Part shown: positions 18,672 to 27,380 of the stretch, in pieces
How positions within the stretch are numbered: the first letter of the stretch is position 1
Layout: the number at the start of each line of letters is the position of its first letter
From: CAUZSN01 sp963582345
Lineage (GTDB): Bacteria > Planctomycetota > Planctomycetia > Planctomycetales > Planctomycetaceae
Direction: 5' to 3'
Assembly: GCA_963582345.1 (NCBI GenBank)
Contig: CAUZSN010000004.1
Location: forward strand, 1-63,244
DNA: 63,244 nucleotides
Position numbers and translations under genes: made by a program
The notes under the pieces: model-generated
Databases searched by the model: none
Told to the model about the DNA's origin: nothing
What the model saw: only the letters and a program-made list of their open reading frames with translations

Positions 18672-19772
18672 CTATCGAATCCACCCGCCGCCAAGCACTT
18701 GGTCGCCATCGTAAAACACAACAGCTTGCCCCGGAGCGACACCGAATTGCGGTTCAGAAAAAGTCACGCGGAGCCGATCTTCATCGAGTACGTGGACTTC
18801 GGAATCCGCCGCCGTGTGACGATAGCGAATCTGTGTCTGACATGTGAACCGAGTTGGTACGTCGTCAATCAACCAGTTCAGCCGATCGGCCTCCAACTGA
18901 CAGCAAGCCAAATCGTCTCTCGTGCCGACCACAACTCGCTTCGAATCCGCTTGGATCGCAACGACGTAGCGAGGGGCGCCGAACGTTACGCCCAGTCGTT
19001 TTCGCTGTCCAACCGTGAATTGTTCGTAGCCACCGTGTCGGCCTATGACGTTGCCTGCGATATCAACCATTTCACCGGCCGTATCACGCTCGCCTCGGTA
19101 ACGATCCACAAAACCGATGTAGTCACTGGACGGGACAAAGCAAATCTCCTGGCTGTCGGGCTTATCAGCCACGCGCAAGCCGGCTCGGCGCGAAATTCTG
19201 CGAATTTCCGTCTTCTCGAACGGACCGACCGGGAAAATAATCTTGTCCAACAGGTCCTTATTGATGCCGAACAACACGTATGACTGATCTTTTGACAAGT
19301 CGTGCCCACGCATCAACGCGTGACCTTCTCCACTATCGACCGGCTTCACCTGTGCATAATGCCCGGTCGCAATCCGCTCGGCGCCAACCTGACTGGCAAA
19401 CTGCCACAATTTGCCAAACTTCAGCCAATTATTGCACATCACACACGGATTCGGCGTGCGTCCGGCCAAATACTCTTCGGCGAAATAGTCTTTAATACGA
19501 CCGAATGCGTCCTGAAAATTAAGCGCGTGAAACGGGATGTCCAGCATGTCGGCTACGCGTCGCGCATCTGCAGCGTCGGCAGCACTGCAGCAACCTTGCT
19601 TATGGTTTTTTCGAGGAACGATTGGAAGTGATTCGCTCGGTGTCGTCGTGCAAATTTCTTCTGTCGCCCCAGACCGCATGAACAGCCCGATGACTTCGTA
19701 GCCTTGTTGCTGCAACACAAAAGCGGAAGCCGAACTATCAACTCCACCACTCATCGCCAGAACGACACGCAT
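18672..19772 (-). CDS. mnmA: tRNA-specific 2-thiouridylase
   Basis: Makes 2-thiouridine at position 34 of tRNA-Lys, -Glu and -Gln, using sulfur relayed from a cysteine desulfurase. The 366-residue product (E. coli 368) has the PP-loop VVLAMSGGVDSSASA at its start, the first catalytic Cys in PNPCVMCNNWLKF, ATGHYAQV, and the second Cys in SQEICFVPSSDYIGF. The C-terminal beta-barrel is complete. ATGs at 19778 and 19772 are both possible; the open frame beyond has no family match. It lies 80 bases downstream of the acyltransferase gene on the same strand. Confidence 0.95.
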   Translation of the reverse strand: MRVVLAMSGGVDSSASAFVLQQQGYEVIGLFMRSGATEEICTTTPSESLPIVPRKNHKQGCCSAADAADARRVADMLDIPFHALNFQDAFGRIKDYFAEEYLAGRTPNPCVMCNNWLKFGKLWQFASQVGAERIATGHYAQVKPVDSGEGHALMRGHDLSKDQSYVLFGINKDLLDKIIFPVGPFEKTEIRRISRRAGLRVADKPDSQEICFVPSSDYIGFVDRYRGERDTAGEMVDIAGNVIGRHGGYEQFTVGQRKRLGVTFGAPRYVVAIQADSKRVVVGTRDDLACCQLEADRLNWLIDDVPTRFTCQTQIRYRHTAADSEVHVLDEDRLRVTFSEPQFGVAPGQAVVFYDGDQVLGGGWIR

Positions 19773-19852
19773 ACACATAAATTTGATACCAATCGGCTGC
19801 GGAACAACACTTTCCAACCCAAGTCTAAAGACACTCGCCAATCTCGCCAACA

Positions 19853-21004
19853 TTAGTTGACCTGCTGCTGAAGCAGCCAGTCTTCCAAGATGATTTGTTC
19901 AACAAACGGGGCGCGCAATAGCGTCGCGTCCGAAAAAAGGAGACTTGTTAGCCAAGGACGAGGTCGTCGCACAATGTGCGATATGGCTCTCAAGCCGAAG
20001 CCAGACAGAGAATAGCCGCTAAGTTGTGCCGTGACATTGTTGCACAAACGATTGAAAGTGGCCGGGATGATGTTAGGCTCCGGGCCGACGTGAATGATCG
20101 TTGTAATTCCAGCCGCCAGTACCTTGTCGATCACGTCCCACAGCCGCTGCGGATGATCGATCCAACGGACCAACAGTTCTCGGCTGTTGTAGTCGTTGTA
20201 ACTCGCATCTCCAGTCACACATGACAGAACTGGTGGCACGGGTGCCGTGAACCCACCTTTGGCAGTGTCCAGCATGACCCCGGCCCGGTTGGAAATGTTG
20301 CGTTGGCGGACCAGCGGTGTGTGCATTGGCGGCCACCGGTTCGGGTTCTTTCTAATGTGGACTGGCTTAGCCAGCACGCCGTGCATCATGCGTTTGAATC
20401 GGTCCACAGTCCGACCCTGTCCCAGCAACAACACTGTGTTGGGAGAAAGATAACTGGAAACTCCGATCACACCGCGCCCGCAATTCGAGATTTCCAGGCA
20501 GAGCCGGCGGACCGCGTCACAGTCCAAGGCTGGACCTCGCGAAAACAGCACGCCCATGGTCACATTGCTAGCTAACTCCGCGGCGTCTTTGGCGAGCACC
20601 AACAATGGCGTCAACGCGGTCTCCATGTCATAGACGCCGCCAGCGACCAGTGCCGCAACCTCTCCCAAACTATAACCGAACGCCAATTGCACGTCGGTCA
20701 ATGACACTCCGAAGAATTCTTCCAATAATCTTACTTGAGCTAATTCGGTTCCCACCACCAACGAAATGGCTTGAGCGTATGTGCGTAAGCTGGTGTTTTG
20801 TCGCTTTCGCACGCGCCTCGCTAAGTCGACCTTACAATGCGTCACATCAGCACAAATCTCGGACGCTTGTTTTAGGAATTGAGCGACCGTCGGTCCGTAG
20901 GCAGAATGCTTCAACAACTCGGGCGTCTTCCCTAAGTTGGTGACGTTATAGCCACGAAAAGCCAACGCCGTAGAGCTAATGCGTTTGGAAATATCGTTGC
21001 TCAT
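19853..21004 (-). CDS. Stand-alone FabD-like acyltransferase-domain protein
   Basis: A 383-residue protein with the fold of malonyl-CoA:ACP transacylases and PKS acyltransferase domains: LAFRG near the N-terminus (as the LFPGQG segment), then FGYSLGEVAALVAGG with the nucleophilic Ser about 112, and MHTPLV with the second catalytic His about 228. The usual GHSLGE is GYSLGE here. The Arg that binds the malonyl carboxylate in FabD is not evident. Residues 310-383 extend past a typical domain. No acyl carrier protein or ketosynthase gene is adjacent. GGAAGG lies six bases before the ATG, and the 14-bp palindrome lies just beyond. It may load a non-malonyl acyl group. Divergent from the aor operon. 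Confidence 0.75.
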   Translation of the reverse strand: MSNDISKRISSTALAFRGYNVTNLGKTPELLKHSAYGPTVAQFLKQASEICADVTHCKVDLARRVRKRQNTSLRTYAQAISLVVGTELAQVRLLEEFFGVSLTDVQLAFGYSLGEVAALVAGGVYDMETALTPLLVLAKDAAELASNVTMGVLFSRGPALDCDAVRRLCLEISNCGRGVIGVSSYLSPNTVLLLGQGRTVDRFKRMMHGVLAKPVHIRKNPNRWPPMHTPLVRQRNISNRAGVMLDTAKGGFTAPVPPVLSCVTGDASYNDYNSRELLVRWIDHPQRLWDVIDKVLAAGITTIIHVGPEPNIIPATFNRLCNNVTAQLSGYSLSGFGLRAISHIVRRPRPWLTSLLFSDATLLRAPFVEQIILEDWLLQQQVN

Positions 21005-21020
21005 GGGGCCTTCCGGTCGA

Positions 21021-21034
21021 TAGTGTTAACACTA
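21021..21034. promoter_or_regulatory. 14-bp perfect palindrome (possible operator)
   Basis: TAGTGTTAACACTA equals its own reverse complement. It sits 16 bases upstream of the acyltransferase ATG, in the divergent control region shared with the aor operon, and touches the next palindrome. Symmetry, position and AT-rich centre fit a dimeric repressor site; the binding protein is unknown. Confidence 0.55.
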
Positions 21035-21057
21035 TGGCATGGTACAATACCATGCCA
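21035..21057. promoter_or_regulatory. 23-bp perfect inverted repeat abutting the 14-bp palindrome
   Basis: TGGCATGGTA at 21035-21044 and TACCATGCCA at 21048-21057 surround a CAA loop. It begins directly after the 14-bp palindrome, so 37 consecutive bases are two perfect dyads. It lies upstream of the aor operon and in the presumed 5' region of the acyltransferase transcript. It may be an operator, or a hairpin in that leader RNA. Confidence 0.6.
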
Positions 21058-21301
21058 ATTCGGACGAACAAAATAAAACGTATACCGTTGGTTCCGTCTG
21101 AACTGATTGTCTACTGTTTGACGACGGCACGTAAGTCGACATAGCGTCCATTGACGATTTACACAGTTGCGCCCGTTCGCAGACAGAATCGTCAGACGTA
21201 TGTGCCTGTGGACTAGTCCTCTGAATTTCGATATTATCCACGGAATTCGACTATATAAACCGTAAGAGTGATCCCATTCAACTGCACACTGGGAAAATGG
21301 T

Positions 21302-21790
21302 ATGACTAAGATGCTTAATATTGTGCCGGAAAAATGTACCGGCTGTATGCAATGCGAATTGGCTTGCTCTTGGGTACAAACAGGCATGTTTCAGCCATCG
21401 CGTAGTGTGATCCGCGTGAACGTCTTCGATGAAGAGGCCAGTTACGCCCCGTACACCTGCCTGCAATGCGACGAAGCGTGGTGCATGAATGCCTGTCCCA
21501 CAAATGCGATCGCCGTCGACCCCGCAACGCAGGCGAAAATCGTAATGGAATCTCTTTGTGTTGGCTGTCACTTATGTACAATTGCTTGCCCATTCGGCGC
21601 GGTGTATACGCTGCCGCAGACGGACAAAGCGTCAAAGTGCAATCTGTGCGGCGGAGACCCTGCGTGTGCTCTGGCCTGCCCGACGGGCGCAATTGAATTC
21701 GTCGAATTGGACAAATCGGGCGACTGGTTTGGACCGTGGGCTGACCGCGTGCATTCGAATTACGTCGAAGAAACTGCACTGGTGTCTTAG
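21302..21790 (+). CDS. aorA: Four-cluster ferredoxin-like subunit of aldehyde oxidoreductase (AorA type)
   Basis: A 162-residue (about 17 kDa) electron-transfer subunit. Sixteen Cys in four groups predict four [4Fe-4S] clusters: CTGCMQCELAC, CLQCDEAWCMNACP, CVGCHLCTIACP and CNLCGGDPACALACP. This layout matches the small subunit of the Aromatoleum aromaticum AorABC enzyme, and more generally DMSO-reductase-type Fe-S subunits. It would pass electrons between the AOR subunit just downstream and the FAD subunit. The start is ATG 21302 with a weak GGGAAAA upstream; ATG 21311 is an alternative. TATATAAA at 21252-21259 could be a -10-like element, but no good -35 is seen. Confidence 0.87.
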   Translation: MTKMLNIVPEKCTGCMQCELACSWVQTGMFQPSRSVIRVNVFDEEASYAPYTCLQCDEAWCMNACPTNAIAVDPATQAKIVMESLCVGCHLCTIACPFGAVYTLPQTDKASKCNLCGGDPACALACPTGAIEFVELDKSGDWFGPWADRVHSNYVEETALVS

Positions 21791-21892
21791 TACAGATCTC
21801 GAGGCTGTTGGTGGATCGGAACTCGAACTGACGGAACGCAGTCGTCCGATCAAGAACAATGATCCCTGGATAATTTTGTTTGGAGGCCAAAG

Positions 21893-23731
21893 ATGGGCGG
21901 CTGGACTGGAAAGCTCCTGCGTGTCGACCTGACGTCAGGCCAATCAACGGTGGAAAATATTCCGACCGAATGGCTTCATGAATACCTTGGCGGTCGAGGT
22001 CTTGCGGATCGCTACCTCTACGAAGAAATGGATCCAAACGTCGATCCACTGAAACCCGAAAACAAAATGATCTTTGCGACTGGCCCACTCACAGGAACTC
22101 CGACTCCGTGCGGGGCACGCTATATGGTGGTCACTAAGGGGGCATTGACCTCTGCGATCACCACGTCCAATTCAGGCGGTTCCTGGGGACCGGAGCTTAA
22201 ATTCGCCGGCTATGACTTGTTGATCCTAGAAGGCCGGGCACCGAAACCGAGTTATTTGTTCATTTATGATGATCGCGTCAAAGTCTGCGATGCTGCGCGG
22301 TATTGGGGAAAAACGGTCTCCGAGACCGAAGATGGCCTTCGTGACGAACTCGGAATTCCCGCTCTGCGGACCGCCTGTATTGGACCGGCAGGCGAGAACC
22401 TGGTGCGATTTGCCTGCATCATGAATGACAAGCACCGGGCCGCTGGTCGTGGCGGTGTAGGAGCTGTGATGGGTTCGAAAAATTTGAAAGCCATCGCTGT
22501 CCGTGGAACCGGCGGCGTTCAAGTCGCCGATCCGCAAGCGTTCATGAAGGCCGTCTGGAAAATGCGGGCCACAATGAAGGCGAACCCCGGCTATGGCGAG
22601 CTCGGCGACCAGGGAACCGCAGCGACCATTGACTTGACTAACGCTTTCGGCGGTCTCCCAACGCGGAACTTCCAGCAGGGACAATTCGAAGACGCCGAAA
22701 AACTAAACGGAAACGCCATCAAAGACACCCGTCTCGTCGCGAACAAAGCGTGCTTTGCCTGCACCATCGCTTGCGGACGCGTGTGCCGTCTGGGCGAGCA
22801 TTCCGACAAATACATGGTCAACATGCATCCTCGAAACTGGAAGATTGCCGGAGAAGGTCCTGAATATGAAGCAGCATGGGCATTGGGCGCCGACACGGGC
22901 ATTGGAGATCTGGACGCCGTATTAAAAGCCAATTGGCTTTGCAACGACCTAGGCATGGACCCGATTTCAATGGGCGCCACGCTAGCCGCGGCCATGGAAC
23001 TGTACGAAAACGAAGTGATTACGAACGACATGGTTGAAATTCCGCTCAACTTTGGCTCGTGCGAGGCGTTGGTCCGCATGGTCGAGGCAACGGCGTATCG
23101 CGAAGGATTCGGAGACGAGTTGGCGGAAGGCGCGAAGCGGATGGGAGATTCATTCAGCTGTCCAGAAGTTTTCATGGGCGTCAAGGGACAGGAATTCCCC
23201 GCCTATGATCCTCGTGGATTCGTCGGGATGGGCATCGCGTACGCAACTTGCAATCGGGGAGCGTGCCACTTGCGGGCATGGACACCCGGTATGGAAACCG
23301 CCGAAGGCAGTAACCCACACACAACCGATGGGAAAAGTGAATGGGTCGTCCACGAACAACATCGCTCGACAGCTCACGACGCCACGGGTCTGTGCCTGTT
23401 CACAGGCTTTGCGGGCGGTTCATTGGAACAGTTTGCCCCTATCACGGCTGCTGCAACGGGCGTCTCGTACTCGGTCGATGATTTCGTAAAAATCGGCGAA
23501 CGCATATGGAATTTAGAACGACTGTGGAACTTGAGAGCCGGTCTGACCAAGGCGGACGATACGTTGCCCAAACGTCTGCTGGAAGACCCCCATAAACACG
23601 GCCCCTCGAAAGGCGTGACCGTCGACCTGGATGCCATGCTGCCTATCTACTATGAAGAACGCGGATGGGACGAAGACGGCCTGCCGACCAAAGATAAGCT
23701 CGAAGAATTAGGTCTGGCTGCGTTGGCGTAA
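21893..23731 (+). CDS. aorB: Tungsten/molybdenum aldehyde:ferredoxin oxidoreductase, catalytic subunit (AorB type)
   Basis: Interconverts aldehydes and carboxylic acids at a bis-pterin W or Mo centre. The 612-residue protein (P. furiosus AOR is 605) opens with GGWTGKLLRVDLTSG, has YLGGRGLADRYLYEEM and the pterin-binding stretch FATGPLTGTPTPCGARYMVV. The [4Fe-4S] ligands are Cys287, Cys290 and Cys294 (CFACTIAC), with a fourth at about 501 in DATGLC, almost the same numbering as the archaeal enzyme. GGAGG lies nine bases before the ATG. The context (AorA, FAD subunit, MoaD-like) points to the NAD-linked AorABC class. Metal choice and substrate cannot be read from sequence. Confidence 0.93.
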   Translation: MGGWTGKLLRVDLTSGQSTVENIPTEWLHEYLGGRGLADRYLYEEMDPNVDPLKPENKMIFATGPLTGTPTPCGARYMVVTKGALTSAITTSNSGGSWGPELKFAGYDLLILEGRAPKPSYLFIYDDRVKVCDAARYWGKTVSETEDGLRDELGIPALRTACIGPAGENLVRFACIMNDKHRAAGRGGVGAVMGSKNLKAIAVRGTGGVQVADPQAFMKAVWKMRATMKANPGYGELGDQGTAATIDLTNAFGGLPTRNFQQGQFEDAEKLNGNAIKDTRLVANKACFACTIACGRVCRLGEHSDKYMVNMHPRNWKIAGEGPEYEAAWALGADTGIGDLDAVLKANWLCNDLGMDPISMGATLAAAMELYENEVITNDMVEIPLNFGSCEALVRMVEATAYREGFGDELAEGAKRMGDSFSCPEVFMGVKGQEFPAYDPRGFVGMGIAYATCNRGACHLRAWTPGMETAEGSNPHTTDGKSEWVVHEQHRSTAHDATGLCLFTGFAGGSLEQFAPITAAATGVSYSVDDFVKIGERIWNLERLWNLRAGLTKADDTLPKRLLEDPHKHGPSKGVTVDLDAMLPIYYEERGWDEDGLPTKDKLEELGLAALA

Positions 23732-23770
23732 GATGTAAGGTTCAGACAATCCAAAGGGACGAGTTGTACC

Positions 23771-25162
23771 ATGCGCACACAACAAGTAATCATCGGCGGC
23801 GGCCCGGTCGCCACGAATGCTCTGGAAACAATTCGTGAATTCGACGACGGAGAGTCTCAGATTGTGCTAATTTGCGACGAACCAGCTCACTCGCGCATGG
23901 CGTTGCCATATTGGCTATCAGGACGAGTGCCTCGCGAACACACTCACACGGCTGACGACGCGTACTATCACAATCTTAACATCGACGCCCGTATCGGCCA
24001 AAAAGTCACCGGAATCAATCCGAATGCCAACAAAGTGACACTCGATGACGGCGACACGGTCGAATTCGACAATTTGTTGATTGCTACCGGGGCTGCTCCG
24101 GTGGGATTAAAGGTCACTGGAACCGACCTGCCGGGCGTTCAGCCGCTTTGGACGATCGCTCATACGCAAAGCCTGTTGGATGCCACCAATGGAATCGCAA
24201 CTCCGCGGGTCGCGCTGATCGGCGCAGGGTTCATCGGCTTCATCATGCTCAATGCGATGTACAAACTCGGGTGGCGATTGACGGTAATCGAACGGGAAAC
24301 ACACGTGCTGCCCAGGATGCTGGATATAGATTCTGCAGGTTTAGTCCAAAGTTGGCTCGATGCGCGGGGCATTCAAGTTCACACGAACGCATCCGTGCAA
24401 GCAATCAACAACGGTGATGGCGGTGTGAAGGTAGTAGAACTAATGAACGGCGTACGGATTGACGCCGACGTGGTCATCGTCGCTACCGGAATCAAGCCAA
24501 ATCTTGATTTGATTCAAGGCTCGGGCATTGAAATGGACGAAGGGATTCTGGTCAATAATCGAATGCAGACAAATTTTCCGAACATCTACGCCGGCGGCGA
24601 CATCGCTCAGGGGCCGGTCTTGTTCAATGATCAACCGACAATTCATCCCATTCAGCCGACAGCCGTGGATCACGGTCGAGTAGCTGGAGCGAATATGGCG
24701 GGACAGGAAGTCCGTTATCCCGGCAGCCTGTTAATGAACATTCTCGACGTGTGTGGACTGCAAAATTCCAGCTTCGGAAACTGGGAAGATTCGGACGCTG
24801 AGGCCATGACGATCTCAAATCCCGATGGATTCATCTATCGCAAACTGCTATGGACGGGCGATGAGATTAGTGGGGCGATTTTCGTTGGACAAGCGAACGA
24901 CATGGGCATGTTAACCGACGTCGGGATGATTAAAGGCATCATGCAAACGCGTACCCCGTTGGGACCCTGGAAGAATTTCTTGTCTGAGAATCCCTTCGAT
25001 ATCCGCCGGCCCTATGTAGCTTCCAAGGTGGCTGAAAAACTTGTCGGCACGACACTCTTAGGCCGTCCGGCTAAATCACGCCAGTTTCGCTTCAGCGGTG
25101 TTGAACCTACAACGACAGTTAGTCCCGCACACGACGTTTTTTTCAGCACAAAGAAAAGTTAA
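23771..25162 (+). CDS. aorC: FAD/NAD(P)-dependent oxidoreductase subunit (AorC type)
   Basis: A 463-residue pyridine-nucleotide-disulfide-fold flavoprotein. It has an N-terminal FAD site (QQVIIGGGPVATNALE), a second dinucleotide site (VALIGAGFIG, about residue 152), and the FAD-closing motif NIYAGGDIAQG (about 275). No CxxxxC redox disulfide is present, so it is of the NADH-dependent rubredoxin/nitrite-reductase-like type. It sits 39 bases after aorB with GGGACGAG ahead of the ATG, as expected for the subunit that exchanges electrons with NAD in AorABC. The final 60 residues are polar. Confidence 0.88.
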   Translation: MRTQQVIIGGGPVATNALETIREFDDGESQIVLICDEPAHSRMALPYWLSGRVPREHTHTADDAYYHNLNIDARIGQKVTGINPNANKVTLDDGDTVEFDNLLIATGAAPVGLKVTGTDLPGVQPLWTIAHTQSLLDATNGIATPRVALIGAGFIGFIMLNAMYKLGWRLTVIERETHVLPRMLDIDSAGLVQSWLDARGIQVHTNASVQAINNGDGGVKVVELMNGVRIDADVVIVATGIKPNLDLIQGSGIEMDEGILVNNRMQTNFPNIYAGGDIAQGPVLFNDQPTIHPIQPTAVDHGRVAGANMAGQEVRYPGSLLMNILDVCGLQNSSFGNWEDSDAEAMTISNPDGFIYRKLLWTGDEISGAIFVGQANDMGMLTDVGMIKGIMQTRTPLGPWKNFLSENPFDIRRPYVASKVAEKLVGTTLLGRPAKSRQFRFSGVEPTTTVSPAHDVFFSTKKS

Positions 25163-25204
25163 CCACATCAGGCGACTCATTAGACATCTGGGAACCATAC
25201 ACCT

Positions 25205-25432
25205 ATGAAAATTCGCCTGAAGCTAATGGGAAATCTGCGAGCTAAATTAGCGGACGGCAACACTCTGGATGTCCCCGACGGCACCACAATCGACGGCGTC
25301 CTGAAAAAATTAGATATCCCATCAAATCACGTCCATCTAGTTATGGTCAACGATCGACACGAACTCGATCGCACTTACGCTCTGACCCTCGATGACGAAT
25401 TGATGGTGATGCCGCCTGTAGGCGGTGGTTAG
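25205..25432 (+). CDS. MoaD/ThiS-like sulfur-carrier protein
   Basis: A 75-residue ubiquitin-like protein ending in MPPVGGG. The C-terminal Gly-Gly is the site that MoaD and ThiS use for adenylation and thiocarboxylation. KIRLKLMGNLRAKL at the start and HLVMVNDRHELD in the middle match the beta-grasp fold. It lies 42 bases after the FAD subunit and closes the operon, so a dedicated role in pterin-cofactor sulfuration for this AOR is likely, as seen in other aor clusters. Confidence 0.85.
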   Translation: MKIRLKLMGNLRAKLADGNTLDVPDGTTIDGVLKKLDIPSNHVHLVMVNDRHELDRTYALTLDDELMVMPPVGGG

Positions 25433-25632
25433 GTTGACGCGAATTCTCGCATTTTTATTCGCTATGCTCAACATATTGTTGTATCCTGACCGTCTAACTC
25501 CACAACAATGTCTTCTTGACTTCATACCCGTTTGCACGGAAGCTCGGGCCTAAAATAGTTTGTTTCGCCCTCTGATGTATACGTGCTGAATCCCAGACAA
25601 CAGAACATTCTATCGAAATCGGGATACCGGTG

Positions 25633-27354
25633 ATGTCGGCAATTGGGAGAGGTGGTAGATTAGCTGTTCTAAAAGTGCTTAAAGGGGACGACCCCGGAGC
25701 AACCATCAAGCTTCGCGACCAGCAGACAATCTTTGGCCGACATCCGAACTGCCAAATCGTTTTGGATGATGCAGCAGTCAGCCGGCAACATGCACAGATT
25801 GTCCAAAACAATGACGGTTTTTATCTTGAAGATCTCAAGAGCCGGAATGGCACACAGCTTAACGGCGTGTCTATCGGTCAACGGATGGAACTGAACGAGA
25901 GTGACACGATCGAAGTAGGAGACTTCGTGTTTCAGTTTTCTCTTGATAAGTCCTTGGAATTGGACCCGGGCCAGCGTGTTGAGATCGCCGTCGTAAAACT
26001 TTCCAAACCAGCTGCCGACAACGAAAGTAAACTGTCAGGCCTCGACAGCTCCTCCATCATTGCCACGTTTTCCCTCAATTCATCAACGCAAATGCGACTA
26101 GGTGTGAACCCGGAGGAAAAACTACACGCGATCCTTGAAATCAGCAACAGTTTAAGACGGGTCTTGCAACTGGATCAAGTGTTGAACAAGATTTTGGAAG
26201 CCTTGTTCAAGGTCTTCGTACAAGCGGATGAAGGGGTCGTCTTAATTAAGAATCCAAAGTCGGATCAATTCGAAGTCAAAGCAACCAAGACGCGCACTAC
26301 GGAAGGCGGAGATTCGACTCAAGTCAGTATGACAATCATCGATCAGGCTGTGAAGTCGCGTGAGGCGATCCTAAGTGCTGATGCAGCGCACGATGATCGA
26401 TTCCAAGGCAGCATGAGCGTATCGAACTTGAAAATTCGCTCGGTCGCTTGTGTCCCGCTACTGAATACCGAGGACGAAGCATTCGGGGTCATCCAAATCA
26501 CCACCAACAAGGCGAAGTATGAGTTTTCACAGGACGACTTAGACCTCTTAGTAAGCGTTGGCTCGCAAGCCAGTCTGGCAATCGAAAATGCAAAACTCCA
26601 CGAAGCGGAATTAAGGAGCCGGGATCTAGAACGCGAATTGGAATTCGCTACCAAGGTGCAGCTGAGTTTCTTGCCCAATCGACGACTGCAAGTGAAAGGA
26701 TACGAATTTCACCATTACTATGAAGCAGCCCATTGCGTCGGCGGCGATTCCTTCGATTATATCACGTTCCCGGATGGAAAAATCGCCATATCAATAGCCG
26801 ATGTTTCCGGCAATGGAGTTCCAGCCGCACTACTGATGGCGAAACTCTATTCTTCGACTCGCTACCACTTATTGACGAAGCCAACACTGGCAGATGCGAT
26901 GGCCGGTTTAAACGCTGAGTTTACGACTAGCACTCTCGGATTTCGATTCATCACGTGTGCCATGATGGTGATCGATCCACGGAAACATGAACTCAAAGTC
27001 GCCAACGCCGGTCATTTACCTCCCTTACGACGAGACGCGACTGGTCACGTCGAAGCGATCGGCCAACAGGAATCAGGAATGCCTTTTGGAATCGTCTATG
27101 ACCAGAAATTCCAGGAGTTGACCTTTTCGCTAAAACCCGATGACATCTGGCTGCTTTACACCGACGGTGTCACCGAAGCACTCAATTTAAATGACCAACT
27201 GTACGGCCGAGCACATCTGTCTGATTACATCTCGCAAGGACCACCCGAAATCGAATCGTTAGCGACGGGAATCATCGGTGACGTCAAGACGCATTGCGAA
27301 GGTCGAACGCAAAGCGACGACATCTGTCTGACCGGTGTCCAGCGCTTACCATGA
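25633..27354 (+). CDS. FHA-GAF-PP2C (SpoIIE/RsbU) phosphatase
   Basis: A 573-residue signalling protein. Residues about 10-105 are an FHA phosphothreonine-binding domain (IFGRHPNCQIVL, VSRQHAQI, LKSRNGTQLNG). Residues about 165-320 are a GAF domain (VACVPLLNTEDEAFGVIQ). A short coiled linker (about 320-345, LRSRDLERELEFATKVQ) leads to a SpoIIE-type PP2C domain with GGDSFDY, ISIADVSGNGVPAALLMA and WLLYTDGVTEA, which hold the metal-binding Asp residues. It likely controls an anti-sigma or partner-switch pathway. The ATG at 25633 has GGGA at good spacing; GTG 25630 is possible. It is 200 bases after the aor operon, so a link is not assumed. Confidence 0.9.
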   Translation: MSAIGRGGRLAVLKVLKGDDPGATIKLRDQQTIFGRHPNCQIVLDDAAVSRQHAQIVQNNDGFYLEDLKSRNGTQLNGVSIGQRMELNESDTIEVGDFVFQFSLDKSLELDPGQRVEIAVVKLSKPAADNESKLSGLDSSSIIATFSLNSSTQMRLGVNPEEKLHAILEISNSLRRVLQLDQVLNKILEALFKVFVQADEGVVLIKNPKSDQFEVKATKTRTTEGGDSTQVSMTIIDQAVKSREAILSADAAHDDRFQGSMSVSNLKIRSVACVPLLNTEDEAFGVIQITTNKAKYEFSQDDLDLLVSVGSQASLAIENAKLHEAELRSRDLERELEFATKVQLSFLPNRRLQVKGYEFHHYYEAAHCVGGDSFDYITFPDGKIAISIADVSGNGVPAALLMAKLYSSTRYHLLTKPTLADAMAGLNAEFTTSTLGFRFITCAMMVIDPRKHELKVANAGHLPPLRRDATGHVEAIGQQESGMPFGIVYDQKFQELTFSLKPDDIWLLYTDGVTEALNLNDQLYGRAHLSDYISQGPPEIESLATGIIGDVKTHCEGRTQSDDICLTGVQRLP

Positions 27355-27380
27355 ACAAGCGAGCGTCTTCCGCACGCTGC

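Noticed and set aside
21058..21301. Possible Moco/tungsten-cofactor riboswitch ahead of the aor operon
   Set aside because: The leader is long enough and the context suggestive, but I could not fit the conserved Moco motif helices and junction to the sequence.
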